In this document: positions 1 to 9,025 of the stretch, in pieces
Position numbering within the stretch: the first letter of the stretch is position 1
How the letters are laid out: the number at the start of each line of letters is the position of its first letter
Assembly: GCF_001620265.1 (NCBI RefSeq)
Contig: NZ_CP012661.1
Span: forward strand, 1 to 64,000
Direction of reading: 5' to 3'
Source of the DNA: Frigidibacter mobilis
Lineage (GTDB): Bacteria; Pseudomonadota; Alphaproteobacteria; Rhodobacterales; Rhodobacteraceae
DNA: 64,000 nucleotides
The notes under the pieces: model-generated
Seen by the model: the letters and a program-made list of their open reading frames with translations, nothing else
Told to the model about the DNA's origin: nothing
Database searches by the model: none
Position numbers and translations under genes: made by a program

Positions 1-706
1 TCAGCACCTGCGCGGCCCCCAGCACGTCGCCCGTCTGCCCCCCGATCCGGCGCAGCGCCAGCCGCGCGACCAGGATGGCCACCGCCGCGACCGCCAGCAG
101 CGCGGCACCCGTGCCGGGGCCGGCCCAGATGGCAAGGCCCAGGGTCACTGCCGCGCCCGGCACCCAGCCTCCCGGCGCGGCCCCCGCGGCACGGCGACCG
201 AGCCCGTCGCTCCGCGCGGGCGGCAGGCGGTCGAGCAGCACCAGCATCGCCAGCCGGCTTGCCGTGGCCGTGAACAGGAAGACCGGCAGCGGCGCGGCAT
301 GTCCGAAGCTCGCCAGCGCCCCGGCCGCCAGCGCCACAGCGAAGATCAGCGCCAGCACCCCATAGCTGCCGATGCGGCTGTCGCGCATGATCTCGAGGCA
401 ATGGCCGCGGTCGCGCCCGCCGCCGATGCCGTCGGCAAAGTCGGCAAGACCATCAAGATGCAGCGCCCCGGTGACCAGCGCGGCAGCGGCCAGTGCCGCG
501 AGGGCCGCGACAAGCGGATCGAGGCCGATGGCCAAGCCGCCCGCCTGCGCCGCCCAGGTGAGCGCACCGACGGGCAGGCCGATCAGCGGAAAGGCCCATC
601 GGGCCTGGGCGAGGCTCGGCGCGGGATTGGCCAGCCGTCCGGCGGGCAACCGTGTCAGCAGCATCACCGCCAGCCGGACCTCTTCGCTGCGGCGCCGCTG
701 GGTCAT
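1..706 (-). CDS. cobS: Adenosylcobinamide-GDP ribazoletransferase CobS, 3' end cut by window edge
   Basis: CobS is the integral membrane enzyme that joins adenosylcobinamide-GDP to alpha-ribazole (or its phosphate), the last step of the nucleotide loop. About 235 residues are visible. The start region reads [20 protein letters not shown]. Hydrophobic segments follow, then the polar motif LHLDGLADFADGIGGGRDRG near residue 85, which is characteristic of the family. The frame runs out of the window after GGQTGDVLGAAQVL, the conserved C-terminal motif, so only a few residues are missing. The ATG at 706 overlaps the cobT stop as ATGA, so the two are translationally coupled. No frame break is seen in the visible part. 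Confidence 0.93.
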   Translation of the reverse strand, partial: MTQRRRSEEVRLAVMLLTRLPAGRLANPAPSLAQARWAFPLIGLPVGALTWAAQAGGLAIGLDPLVAALAALAAAALVTGALHLDGLADFADGIGGGRDRGHCLEIMRDSRIGSYGVLALIFAVALAAGALASFGHAAPLPVFLFTATASRLAMLVLLDRLPPARSDGLGRRAAGAAPGGWVPGAAVTLGLAIWAGPGTGAALLAVAAVAILVARLALRRIGGQTGDVLGAAQVL

Positions 707-1704
707 GCCGCGGAAATCCCCGCTTCGGCAAAGGTGGCCATGCCGTTGTGGCATTCCAGCGCCCCGCGCATCACCATCAGCGCCAGCGCCGCACCGGTCC
801 CCTCGCCAAGCGCCATGCCCAGATCGAGGATCGGTGCCTTGCCCATCGCGCTGCACAGCCGGGCATGGCCCGGTTCCGCGCTCAGATGCCCGACAAGGCA
901 ATGGTCCAGAAGCCCCGGCGCGGCGCCATGCAGGGGGGCCACCGCCGCGGTGCAGATATAGCCGTCCAGCATCACCGGCACACGCGCGGCCCGCGCGGCC
1001 AGCACGGCACCGCAGAGCGCCGCCTGCTCGCGCCCGCCGATCGCGGCAAGCAGGTGCAGCGGTGCCAGGCCGGCATGGCGCGCCACGCCGCGGGCCACCA
1101 CCTCGCGCTTGCGCGCCACGCCTTCGGCATCGCTGCCGGTGCCCCTGCCGACCCAATCCTCGGGGGCGCCGCCACAGATCGCATGAGCTAGCGCCGCCGA
1201 AACGGTGGAATTGCCGATCCCCATCTCGCCCAGGATCAGCAGGTCAGCTGACGGATCGACCGCGGCTGCGCCCCGGTTCAGGGCCGCCAGGCATTCTGCC
1301 TCGGTCATTGCGGGGGCGTGGGTGAAATCGGCCGTCGGGCGGGCAAGATCCAGCGCAATGACCGTCAGCTCTGCCCCGGCCACGCGGCAAAGCTGGTTGA
1401 TCGCGGCTCCGCCTGCCTCGAAGTTCGCCACCATCAGGCCGGTGACCGCCTGGGGAAACGGGTTCACGCCCTGAGCGCAAACGCCGTGATTGCCGGCAAA
1501 GACCAGGGCCTGGGCGCGGTCCAGTTTCGGCCGGTCTGTCCCCTGCCAGGCGGCCATGAACGCCGCAAGCTCCTCCAGCCGGCCAAGCGAGCCGGGGGGC
1601 TTGGTCAACTGCGCCTGCCGGGCGCGGGCGGCCTCGGCGGCCGCAGCATCCGGGTGGGGCAGGGCGAGGCCGAGAATGTCGTCGAGGGCCGAAAGCGGGG
1701 TCAT
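703..1704 (-). CDS. cobT: Nicotinate-nucleotide--dimethylbenzimidazole phosphoribosyltransferase CobT
   Basis: CobT transfers the phosphoribosyl group of nicotinate mononucleotide to 5,6-dimethylbenzimidazole, giving alpha-ribazole 5'-phosphate for the lower ligand of cobalamin. The 333-residue protein has the usual family length. Diagnostic segments are [12 protein letters not shown] (about 33-44), GNHGV (71-75), GEMGIGNST (159-167), and a C-terminal [15 protein letters not shown] segment carrying the expected catalytic glutamate. It overlaps cobU upstream and cobS downstream by 4 bp each, so cobU-cobT-cobS form one transcription unit. The frame is intact. Confidence 0.97.
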   Translation of the reverse strand: MTPLSALDDILGLALPHPDAAAAEAARARQAQLTKPPGSLGRLEELAAFMAAWQGTDRPKLDRAQALVFAGNHGVCAQGVNPFPQAVTGLMVANFEAGGAAINQLCRVAGAELTVIALDLARPTADFTHAPAMTEAECLAALNRGAAAVDPSADLLILGEMGIGNSTVSAALAHAICGGAPEDWVGRGTGSDAEGVARKREVVARGVARHAGLAPLHLLAAIGGREQAALCGAVLAARAARVPVMLDGYICTAAVAPLHGAAPGLLDHCLVGHLSAEPGHARLCSAMGKAPILDLGMALGEGTGAALALMVMRGALECHNGMATFAEAGISAA

Positions 1705-2212
1705 TGCGGTTTCACCTTCAGGGGATGGCCTGCCACGCAGAACCAGAGTTCATCGCAGGCATGGGCAAGGCGCTGATTGGTCCAGCCTGCGGCGTCGCGG
1801 AAGGCGCGGGCGAGCTGGTTGGCGGGGACGATCCCCGAGCCGACCTCGTTCGTGACCAGAACCACGGGGAGGCGAGTTGCGGCAGCAATGCGGCCAGGGC
1901 CTCCACCTGTTCCTCCCAGTCCTGCCCGGCGAGCATCAGGTTGGACAGCCACAGCGTGAGGCAGTCCACCAGTCGCGGTGGGCCGCCGTCACTGTCGACA
2001 AGCGCCCGGACCAGCGCCAGCGGTTCGGCCAGCGTCTGCCACTCCGGCCCGCGGCGGGCGCGGTGCAGGGCGATGCGCTCGGCCATCTCGCCGTCGCCCG
2101 CCTCGGCGGTGGCAAGGTAGATGGCCGGGCTGCCAAGGTCGAGCGTCATGCGCTCGGCCAGGGTGCTTTTGCCCGAACGGGCGCCGCCAGTTATCAGGAT
2201 CGACTTTGCCAT
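1701..2212 (-). pseudogene. cobU: Adenosylcobinamide kinase / guanylyltransferase CobU (CobP), single-base frameshift
   Basis: This bifunctional enzyme phosphorylates adenosylcobinamide and then guanylylates it. From the ATG at 2212 the protein reads MAKSILITGGARSGKSTLAE, with a P-loop at about residues 9-16. HRARRGPEW, which should hold the guanylylated histidine, and [13 protein letters not shown] follow. At a run of four G (1866-1869 on the plus strand) the frame changes, and the remainder ([16 protein letters not shown] to the TGA at 1701) is found in another frame. Adding one base there gives a normal 170-residue protein reading through [12 protein letters not shown]. All motifs are preserved, so a sequencing error is the likelier cause. 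It overlaps cobT by 4 bp and is divergent from the cobC-like gene at 2256. Confidence 0.85.
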
Positions 2213-2255
2213 GACGACGTGACAAATCAGGTTTGCCTGATCTTGGAAACCCCCG

Positions 2256-2836
2256 ATGACGCCGATTTCCACTGCCGAACTCGTCCTGATCCGGCACGCC
2301 CCGGCAGAGTCCGGCGGCAGGCTTTGCGGGCGGCGCGACGTGCCCGCCCGGATGGATGACGGGCGGCGCTGGCCCGGCTGGCAGTGGCGCTGCGCGGCAT
2401 GGCCGCGGTGGTCACCAGCCCCGCCCTGCGCTGCCGGCAGACCGCGGCGACCCTGTTTCCCGGGCGCATGCTGGCCCAGGATCCGCGGCTGTGGGAGCAG
2501 GATTTCGGTGCGCATGAGGGGCTTGCCGCAGCCGATCTGCCTGATCTCGGGCCGCTGGACCGGGGCGTTCTGGCGGCCTATGCGCCCCCGCAGGGTGAAA
2601 GCTTCGCGGCAATGGCGGCCCGCGTTGCGCCTGCTCTGGAAGACCTAGCCCGCAAGGCCATTGCCGAAGGGCCCGTCGCGGTGGTTGCCCATGCGGGCAC
2701 GGTCCGCGCCGGGCTGGCGTTGGCGCTCGGCTCGGCGCCCGCGGCGCTGGCCTTCGAGGTGGCGCCGCTGTCGGTGACCCGGCTGCGGTGCCTTGGCGGC
2801 GGTTTCTCCGTCCTCTGCGTGAACGCCGCCCTGTGA
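2256..2836 (+). pseudogene. cobC: Histidine phosphatase, alpha-ribazole phosphatase (CobC) candidate, single-base frameshift
   Basis: This is a phosphoglycerate-mutase-fold phosphatase. The first segment (MTPISTAELVLIRHAPAESG) holds the catalytic RHA motif. The frame breaks near 2361-2371, in the sequence around gggcggcgct. The rest continues in another frame as LAVALRGMAAVVTSPALRCR and ends NAAL, with the second catalytic histidine in VAVVAHAGTVRAG. One extra base restores a 193-residue protein. The role in removing the 5'-phosphate of alpha-ribazole phosphate is inferred from its position, divergent from cobU with a 43-bp gap. A general phosphatase cannot be excluded. A second, related phosphatase lies beside the other cob cluster at 52306. 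Confidence 0.75.
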
Positions 2837-2968
2837 TGCCTGGCGCAGCGGGGCCGCCGGAGTGATCCTTTTGTAAAAACTTTTTTGCTCCGGGAAAAAT
2901 CTTTGTTGCAAACCGAGGGCCTTTCGGATGAAGTCCCGGCCGGAAGACCTTCTCAGTCACGGATTGCA

Positions 2969-3637
2969 ATGAGCAACAAACCCGCGGGCGTCAGCTTCAC
3001 CCTTGGTCCGCGCATCCGCAAGCGCCGCCAGATGATGTCGATGACGCTTCAGGATCTCAGCAATGCTTGTGGCGTATCGGTCAGCTATCTCAGCCAAGTC
3101 GAGCGGGACAACGCCGTTCCCACGCTGGGAACGCTGGCCGAAATCGCCGCCGCGCTTTGCGTCAGCATCGACTATTTCGTCGCAACGCCGCGCCAGTCCG
3201 ACAGCGTGACCCGTGCGAGCCAGCGGTCCCGTTTCTCGGTCGCCGGCAATTCCGTCATCTACGAGCAGGTCGGCGCCGGCTTCCCGGGCCATGAACTGAC
3301 CTCCTTCGTGCTGAACCTGCCGCCACACTACAGTTCCGAAACCGTTCAGCACTGCGGCGAGGAAATCGTCTTCGTGCTGGAAGGCGAGATCCAGCAGGTC
3401 GTGGATGGACAAAGCTTCCTGCTGCGCGCAGGCGACAGCATCCACTACCTTGGACAGCAGCCGCATTCCTACTCGAACTCCACCGACAGGCCGGCGCGGT
3501 TGTTGTGGACGGGGAAAATGCTGCACCCCGTAACCCCCTCCATCCATCCTTCGCATGCGATCCCGGATGCGAAGGGCGACCCGGACGAAAATCCCGCGGT
3601 TGCGCCTGCAGGCGCGGCCAACGCCTCCGCCAGATGA
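2969..3637 (+). CDS. XRE-family transcriptional regulator with C-terminal cupin domain
   Basis: The 222-residue protein has a helix-turn-helix of the Cro/CI type at about residues 12-66 ([20 protein letters not shown], then [12 protein letters not shown]). A single cupin fold spans about residues 105-190, including [20 protein letters not shown] and a [19 protein letters not shown] strand. Regulators of this architecture usually sense a small ligand through the cupin and control the adjacent catabolic genes. It lies 40 bp upstream of the Dpp-type operon on the same strand, so control of that operon is likely but inferred. I chose ATG 2969 because the helix-turn-helix follows at normal distance; an in-frame start at 2885 would add 28 residues of poor composition. 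The AT-rich stretch at 2868-2912 upstream probably holds its promoter. Confidence 0.85.
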   Translation: MSNKPAGVSFTLGPRIRKRRQMMSMTLQDLSNACGVSVSYLSQVERDNAVPTLGTLAEIAAALCVSIDYFVATPRQSDSVTRASQRSRFSVAGNSVIYEQVGAGFPGHELTSFVLNLPPHYSSETVQHCGEEIVFVLEGEIQQVVDGQSFLLRAGDSIHYLGQQPHSYSNSTDRPARLLWTGKMLHPVTPSIHPSHAIPDAKGDPDENPAVAPAGAANASAR

Positions 3638-3677
3638 TCTGGCGGCCTGTTTCAGACCACCAAAGGGAGACTGCCCC

Positions 3678-5273
3678 ATGAAGAAACTACTCGTTCTGGC
3701 CTCGGCGGCGCTTGCCATGACCGGCGCCGCGGCCCAGGCAAAGACCTTCGTCTATTGCTCTGAAGCCTCGCCCGAGGGCTTCGATCCGGCCCCCTACACC
3801 GCCGGCGGCACCTTCGACGCCTCTGCCCACCCGATCTTCAACCGCCTGACCGAGTTCAAGAAGGGCACGACCGAGGTCGAGCCCGGTCTGGCGGAAAGCT
3901 GGGATGTTTCGGAAGACGGCACCGAATACACTTTCCACCTGCGCAAGGGCGTGAAGTGGCAGTCCAATGACGCCTTCACCCCCACGCGCGACTTCAACGC
4001 CGATGACGTGATCTTCTCGTATGACCGTCAGGGCAATGCCGACAACCCGTGGCACCAGTACATCCCGGGGCTGACCTACGAATACTACACCTCGATGGCG
4101 ATGCCCGAGCTTATCAAGTCGGTCGAGAAGATCGACGACTACACCGTCAAGTTCACGCTGAGCCAGCCCGAGGCGCCGTTCCTGGCCAACATCGCCATGC
4201 CCTTCGCCTCGATCGTGTCGAAGGAATATGCCGACGTGCTGGAAGCTGCCGGCACCCGCGAGGACATGAACAACGCGCCGATCGGCACCGGGCCGTTCAA
4301 GTTCGTGGCCTACCAGAAGGACGCGGTGATCCGCTATACCAAGAACCCCGACTACTGGGGAACCCCGGCGATCATCGACGATCTGGTCTTTGCGATCACC
4401 CCCGATGCCGCCGTGCGCCTGCAAAAGCTGAAGGCCGGCGAATGCCACCTGATGCCCTATCCGGCCCCCGCTGATATCGAGGCGATCAAAGCCGATCCGA
4501 ACCTGACGCTGGACGAGCAGGCCGGCCTGAACGTCGGTTATCTGGCCTATAACACCACCGTCGCGCCCTTCGACAATCCGGCCGTCCGCAAGGCGCTGAA
4601 CATGGCGATCGACAAGAACGCCATCGTCGAGGCCGTGTTCCAGGGCGCGGCGCTGCCCGCCAAGAACCCGATCCCGCCGACCATGTGGTCCTACAACGAC
4701 GCCGTCCAGGACGACGCCTATGACCCGGAAGCCTCGAAGAAGATGCTCGAGGAAGCGGGCGTCACCGATCTGTCGATGAAGATCTGGGCGATGCCGGTGC
4801 AGCGCCCCTACATGCCCAACGCCCGCCGCACGGCAGAGCTGATGCAGGAAGACCTGTCGAAGGTCGGCGTCAAGGTCGAGATCGTGTCCTATGAATGGGG
4901 CGAGTATCTGGCCAAGTCGATGGAAGCGGGCCGTGATGGCGCGGTGATGCTGGGCTGGACCGGCGACAACGGTGACCCGGACAACTTCCTGTCGGTGCTG
5001 CTGTCCTGCGACAGCGCCGGCGAGGGCGGTGCAAACCGTGCCTTCTGGTGCAACGAGGAGTTCTCGCAGCTTCTGAAGGACGCCAAGGTCACCGCCGATC
5101 CGGCCGAGCGCACCGCGCTCTACGAGCAGGCGCAGGTGATCTTCAAGGAGCAGGCGCCCTGGTTCACCATCGCGCACTCGACCCAGTATGTGCCGATGTC
5201 GAACAAGGTGTCGGGCTTCGTAATGAGCCCGCTGGGTGACTTCACCTTTGAAACCGTGGATCTTGCCGAGTAA
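3678..5273 (+). CDS. dppA: Peptide-type ABC transporter substrate-binding protein (SBP family 5, DppA-like)
   Basis: This 531-residue periplasmic protein delivers substrate to the permease pair encoded just downstream. A Sec signal peptide is clear ([21 protein letters not shown], cleavage near residue 21). The mature part starts [20 protein letters not shown], as in dipeptide and oligopeptide binders, and includes the family stretch [18 protein letters not shown] ribosome site (AAGGGAGA) precedes ATG 3678. The gene is separated from the permeases by a 75-bp gap containing a strong hairpin. The substrate cannot be read from sequence; the X-Pro peptidase at the end of the operon suggests di- or oligopeptides. 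No frame breaks. Confidence 0.88.
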   Translation: MKKLLVLASAALAMTGAAAQAKTFVYCSEASPEGFDPAPYTAGGTFDASAHPIFNRLTEFKKGTTEVEPGLAESWDVSEDGTEYTFHLRKGVKWQSNDAFTPTRDFNADDVIFSYDRQGNADNPWHQYIPGLTYEYYTSMAMPELIKSVEKIDDYTVKFTLSQPEAPFLANIAMPFASIVSKEYADVLEAAGTREDMNNAPIGTGPFKFVAYQKDAVIRYTKNPDYWGTPAIIDDLVFAITPDAAVRLQKLKAGECHLMPYPAPADIEAIKADPNLTLDEQAGLNVGYLAYNTTVAPFDNPAVRKALNMAIDKNAIVEAVFQGAALPAKNPIPPTMWSYNDAVQDDAYDPEASKKMLEEAGVTDLSMKIWAMPVQRPYMPNARRTAELMQEDLSKVGVKVEIVSYEWGEYLAKSMEAGRDGAVMLGWTGDNGDPDNFLSVLLSCDSAGEGGANRAFWCNEEFSQLLKDAKVTADPAERTALYEQAQVIFKEQAPWFTIAHSTQYVPMSNKVSGFVMSPLGDFTFETVDLAE

Positions 5274-5297
5274 TCGGGCCACACTCATCTGAACTGG

Positions 5298-5325
5298 CGC
5301 GCGGGGGATTCCGGTCCCCCGCGCG
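5298..5325 (+). terminator. Strong GC hairpin between binding-protein and permease genes
   Basis: An 11-bp perfect inverted repeat (5298-5308 with 5315-5325) encloses the 6-base loop ttccgg in the 75-bp gap between dppA and dppB. It is followed by only three T. It is more likely an mRNA-stabilising or partly terminating hairpin that raises binding-protein output over permease output than a full operon end, since dppB follows at once on the same strand. Confidence 0.6.
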
Positions 5326-5348
5326 TTTGCTGCAAAGGGCAAGGGCGC

Positions 5349-6356
5349 ATGGTCCGTTTCATCCTTTCAAAACTGCTGTATCTGGTGCCGACCTTCCTGG
5401 GCATCACCATCATCGCCTTCAGCTTCGTGCGCATCCTGCCCGGCGATCCGGTGCTGCTGATGGCGGGCGAGCGCGGCGTGAGCCCCGAGCGGCACGCCCA
5501 GCTTTCGGCGCAACTGGGCTATGACAAGTCGGTGGTGCTGCAGTATTTCGATTTCCTCTGGCGCCTGCTGCAGGGCGATCTGGGGCATTCTCTGGTGACG
5601 AAGAAGCCGGTGATGGCCGAGTTTCTGGCCCTGTTCCCGGCAACGGTCGAACTGGGTCTCTGCGCGATCCTGATTGCCACGCTGATCGGCGTGCCGGTGG
5701 GCGTGCTGGCCGCCATCAAGCGCGGCAGCTGGTTCGATCAGGTGTCGATGACCACGGCACTTGTCGGGTTCTCGATGCCGATCTTCTGGTGGGGCCTGCT
5801 GCTGATTATCCTGTTCTCCGGCATCCTCGGCTGGACCCCGGTCTCGGGCCGCATCAGCCTGATGTATTACTTCCCCGATGTGACCGGCTTCATGCTGATC
5901 GACAGCCTGCTGTCGGGGCAGAAGGGCGCCTTCGTCTCGGCGCTGCGGCACCTGATCCTGCCTTCGGTGGTGCTGGCCACGATCCCGCTGGCGGTGATCG
6001 CCCGGCAGACAAGGTCTGCCATGCTCGAGGTGATGGGCGAGGATTACGTCCGCACCGCCCGCGCCAAGGGGATGCCCTCCCGTCGGGTGATCGGCGTCCA
6101 TGCGCTGCGCAATGCGATGATCCCGGTCATCACCACCATCGGCTTGCAGATCGGCGTGCTGATGGCCGGTGCGATCCTCACCGAGACCATCTTCTCCTGG
6201 CCTGGCATCGGCAAATGGATGATCGATTCCATCTCGCGCCGCGACTATCCGGTGGTGCAGTCGGGCCTGCTGCTGATCGCCGCGCTGGTGATGATCGTGA
6301 ACCTGCTGGTCGACCTGACCTATGGCCTCATCAACCCGAGGATCCGCAACAAATGA
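5349..6356 (+). CDS. dppB: Peptide-type ABC transporter permease (DppB-like)
   Basis: This 335-residue inner-membrane permease of the binding-protein-dependent family starts MVRFILSKLLYLVPTFLGIT, the usual DppB opening with its first membrane helix. FVRILPGDPV follows, then about five further membrane segments. The cytoplasmic EAA loop that docks on the ATPases is EDYVRTARAKGMPSRRVIGV with the following HALRNAMIPVI. It overlaps dppC by 4 bp (ATGA). The length matches the family. It is part of the 3678-8963 operon. Confidence 0.92.
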   Translation: MVRFILSKLLYLVPTFLGITIIAFSFVRILPGDPVLLMAGERGVSPERHAQLSAQLGYDKSVVLQYFDFLWRLLQGDLGHSLVTKKPVMAEFLALFPATVELGLCAILIATLIGVPVGVLAAIKRGSWFDQVSMTTALVGFSMPIFWWGLLLIILFSGILGWTPVSGRISLMYYFPDVTGFMLIDSLLSGQKGAFVSALRHLILPSVVLATIPLAVIARQTRSAMLEVMGEDYVRTARAKGMPSRRVIGVHALRNAMIPVITTIGLQIGVLMAGAILTETIFSWPGIGKWMIDSISRRDYPVVQSGLLLIAALVMIVNLLVDLTYGLINPRIRNK

Positions 6357-7270
6357 CCGATCTTTCCCCCACTCCCGCGCCGGTCAGGTTGTCGGATGCC
6401 GCCATCCGCCGCCGGATGCTGGCCGAGTTCTGGTTCTACTTCCGCCAGAACCGCGGCGCCGTCATCGGGCTTGCGGTCTTCGTGGCGCTGGTGCTGACCG
6501 CGCTGTTTGCGCCGCTGCTGGCGCCCTATGACCCGACGGTGCAGAACCGCGCCGCGCTGCTGGTGCCGCCGTTCTGGCAAGAGGGCGGCAGCACCGCCTA
6601 TCTGCTGGGCACCGATGCCGTGGGCCGCGACATGCTCTCGCGGCTGATCTTCGGGGCGCAATACTCGCTGTTCATCGGGATCGTCGTCGTGTCGATCGCG
6701 CTGGTGGGCGGCATCGCCATCGGCCTTGTGGCCGGTTTCTTCGGCGGATGGGTCGACAGCGTCGTCATGCGGGTGATGGATGTGATCCTGGCCTTTCCCT
6801 CGCTGCTGCTGGCACTGGTGCTGGTCGCGGTGCTGGGGCCGGGGCTGACCAATGCGATGATCGCCATCGCCATCGTCTATCAGCCGCATTTCGCCCGCCT
6901 GACCCGCGCCGTCGTCATGTCCGAGCTGCGGCGCGAATATGTCATCGCGGCGCGTGTCGCCGGGGCGGGCAACCTGCGGCTGATGTTCAAGACCATCCTG
7001 CCCAACTGCCTGGCCCCGCTGATTGTGCAGGCGACGCTGTCCTTCTCGTCCGCCGTGCTCGATTCCGCGGCACTCGGCTTTCTTGGCATGGGTGCGCAGC
7101 CGCCCGCGCCGGAATGGGGCACCATGCTGGCCGAGGCGCGAGAGTTCATCCTGCGTGCCTGGTGGGTCGTGACCTTCCCGGGCCTGGCGATCCTGACCTC
7201 GGTGCTGGCGATCAACATGATGGGCGACGGGCTGCGCGACGCGCTTGACCCCAAGCTGAAGCGGAGCTGA
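6353..7270 (+). CDS. dppC: Peptide-type ABC transporter permease (DppC-like)
   Basis: This 305-residue partner permease has a short cytoplasmic N-terminus and a first helix at VIGLAVFVALVLTALFAPLL. LGTDAVGRDMLSRLIFGAQY, a motif typical of DppC/OppC, follows. The EAA loop is RREYVIAARVAGAGNLRLMF followed by KTILPNCLAPLIV. The start codon sits in the dppB stop (ATGA), which fixes ATG 6353 and implies coupled translation. The stop is 4 bp before the next ATG (7275). The frame is intact. Confidence 0.92.
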   Translation: MTDLSPTPAPVRLSDAAIRRRMLAEFWFYFRQNRGAVIGLAVFVALVLTALFAPLLAPYDPTVQNRAALLVPPFWQEGGSTAYLLGTDAVGRDMLSRLIFGAQYSLFIGIVVVSIALVGGIAIGLVAGFFGGWVDSVVMRVMDVILAFPSLLLALVLVAVLGPGLTNAMIAIAIVYQPHFARLTRAVVMSELRREYVIAARVAGAGNLRLMFKTILPNCLAPLIVQATLSFSSAVLDSAALGFLGMGAQPPAPEWGTMLAEAREFILRAWWVVTFPGLAILTSVLAINMMGDGLRDALDPKLKRS

Positions 7271-7274
7271 GATC

Positions 7275-8109
7275 ATGGCCCTTCTGAACATCCGCAACCT
7301 CACGGTCAAATTCGCCACCGCCACCGGCAGCTTTACCGCCGTCGATGGCATCGACGTGCGGGTCGATCGCGGCGAGGTTCTGGCCATCGTCGGCGAAAGC
7401 GGTTCTGGCAAGTCCGTCTCGATGTTGGCGGTGATGGGGCTGCTGCCCGATACCGCCACCATCACCTCCGACGAGATGACCTATGACGGGCGCGACATTT
7501 CCAACATGTCGGGCCCCGAACGCCGCCGCCTGATCGGGCGCGAGATCACCATGATCTTCCAGGAACCCGTCGCCTCGCTGAACCCGGCCTTCACCGTGGG
7601 CTTCCAGATCGAGGAGGTGCTGCGCCTGAACCTCGGACTCGGCAGCCGCGATGCGCGGGGCAGGGCGCTGGAGCTGTTCCGCGCCGTCGGCATTCCTGAA
7701 CCCGAGGTGAAGATCGACGCCTATCCGCACCAGATGTCGGGCGGGCAATGCCAGCGGGTGATGATCGCAATGGCCATCGCCAGCAACCCGCGCCTGCTGA
7801 TCGCAGATGAGCCGACGACGGCGCTGGACGTGACCATCCAGAAACAGATCCTCGACCTCTTGATGAAGCTGCAGGAAGATTACGGCATGGCGCTGATCCT
7901 CATCACCCATGACATGGGCGTGGTGGCCGAAACCGCCGACCGGGTGGTGGTGCAGTACAAGGGCCGCAAGATGGAAGAGGCCGATGTGCTGACCCTGTTC
8001 GAATCCCCCCGGCACCCCTATACCCGCGCTGCTGTCGGCCCTGCCGGAACATGCAACCGGGGACCGCTTGCCCACCGTCTCGGAATTCTTCCTGCAGGAG
8101 GAAGTGTGA
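7275..8109 (+). CDS. dppD: Peptide-type ABC transporter ATPase (DppD-like), frame break near the 3' end
   Basis: This is the first nucleotide-binding subunit. It shows Walker A GESGSGKS (about residues 39-46), signature [15 protein letters not shown] and Walker [13 protein letters not shown]. The C-terminal peptide-transporter motif starts normally (ESPRHPYTR), but then the frame runs without a stop into the next gene. In another frame the sequence continues [11 protein letters not shown], then [16 protein letters not shown] and TGA 8107-8109, the normal end of a DppD. Adding a GC pair in gcgctgctg near 8026-8029, or removing one base, restores it. The apparent DppD-DppF fusion is therefore an artefact of that break. 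The restored protein has about 278 residues. Confidence 0.83.
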
Positions 8110-8963
8110 TGACCAGCACCGTTCCCGTCGTCGAAGGCCGCGCCATCGTTCAGGATTACAACGTGCCGGGCAGCCTGTTCGCGCGCGGCACGCAGGTGCG
8201 GGCGCTGAGCGGCATCGACTTCAAGGTCGAGAAGGGCAAGACCCTGGCAATCGTCGGTGAAAGCGGATCGGGCAAGTCCACCCTGGCCCGGATCATCGCG
8301 CTGATCGACGCGCCGACCGGCGGCGAGTTGCGCATCGACGGCGAGGTGGCCGACATCCGCCGCCGCCGCCCGGTGCCTGCGCTGCGCTCCAAGGTGCAGA
8401 TGGTGTTCCAGAACCCCTATGGCAGCCTGAACCCGCGCCAGAAGGTCGGCGATGTGCTGATGGAGCCGCTCGTCATCAACACCGACTACCCGGCGACCGA
8501 GCGGCGCGACCGGGCCGAGGCGATGTTGAAGAAGGTCGGCCTGCAGCCCGAGCATTTCAACCGTTATCCGCATATGTTCTCGGGCGGGCAGCGCCAGCGC
8601 ATCGCCATTGCCCGGGCGCTGATGCTGAACCCGGCGCTGCTGGTGCTGGATGAACCCGTCTCGGCGCTGGACCTGTCGGTGCAGGCGCAGGTGCTGAACC
8701 TGCTGACCGACCTGCAGGACGAGTTCGAGCTGACCTATGTCTTCGTCAGCCATGACCTGTCGGTGGTGCGCTACATCGCCGATGAGGTGATGGTGATCTC
8801 GAGGGGCGTGGCGGTCGAACAGGGCAGCCGCGAGGCGCTCTTCGCCAACCCGCAGCACCCCTATACGCAGTCACTGTTCGCCGCGACCCCGGTGACGGAT
8901 GTCGAAGCGATCCGCGCCCGGGTTGCGCGCCGCAAGGCCGCCCGTCTGGTGCAGCCGGTCTGA
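8109..8963 (+). CDS. dppF: Peptide-type ABC transporter ATPase (DppF-like)
   Basis: This 284-residue second nucleotide-binding subunit has Walker [10 protein letters not shown], signature [15 protein letters not shown] and Walker B LLVLDEPVSALD, followed by the switch histidine in TYVFVSHDLSVV. The ATG at 8109 overlaps the restored dppD stop (TGATG), after a good ribosome site (ggaggaa). In the sequence as given, the upstream frame runs straight into it without a stop. It completes a five-gene transporter. The M24 peptidase follows 62 bp later. Confidence 0.9.
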   Translation: MTSTVPVVEGRAIVQDYNVPGSLFARGTQVRALSGIDFKVEKGKTLAIVGESGSGKSTLARIIALIDAPTGGELRIDGEVADIRRRRPVPALRSKVQMVFQNPYGSLNPRQKVGDVLMEPLVINTDYPATERRDRAEAMLKKVGLQPEHFNRYPHMFSGGQRQRIAIARALMLNPALLVLDEPVSALDLSVQAQVLNLLTDLQDEFELTYVFVSHDLSVVRYIADEVMVISRGVAVEQGSREALFANPQHPYTQSLFAATPVTDVEAIRARVARRKAARLVQPV

Positions 8964-9025
8964 TCCGCTGCGCCTGGCCGCCCCGCCGGGGCAGAGACTT
9001 CTGCATGTTGAGAGAGAATCCTCCG

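Noticed and set aside
3687-5342. 551-residue open frame antisense to the dppA gene
   Set aside because: Composition (long His/Arg/Gly-rich stretches) and lack of any known motif show it to be a reverse-strand shadow of a well-conserved gene; such frames are expected at this GC content.
8977-8992. Short GCCCC/GGGGC hairpin between dppF and the M24 peptidase gene
   Set aside because: Five-base stem with a 3-base loop and no T-run; common by chance at this GC content.
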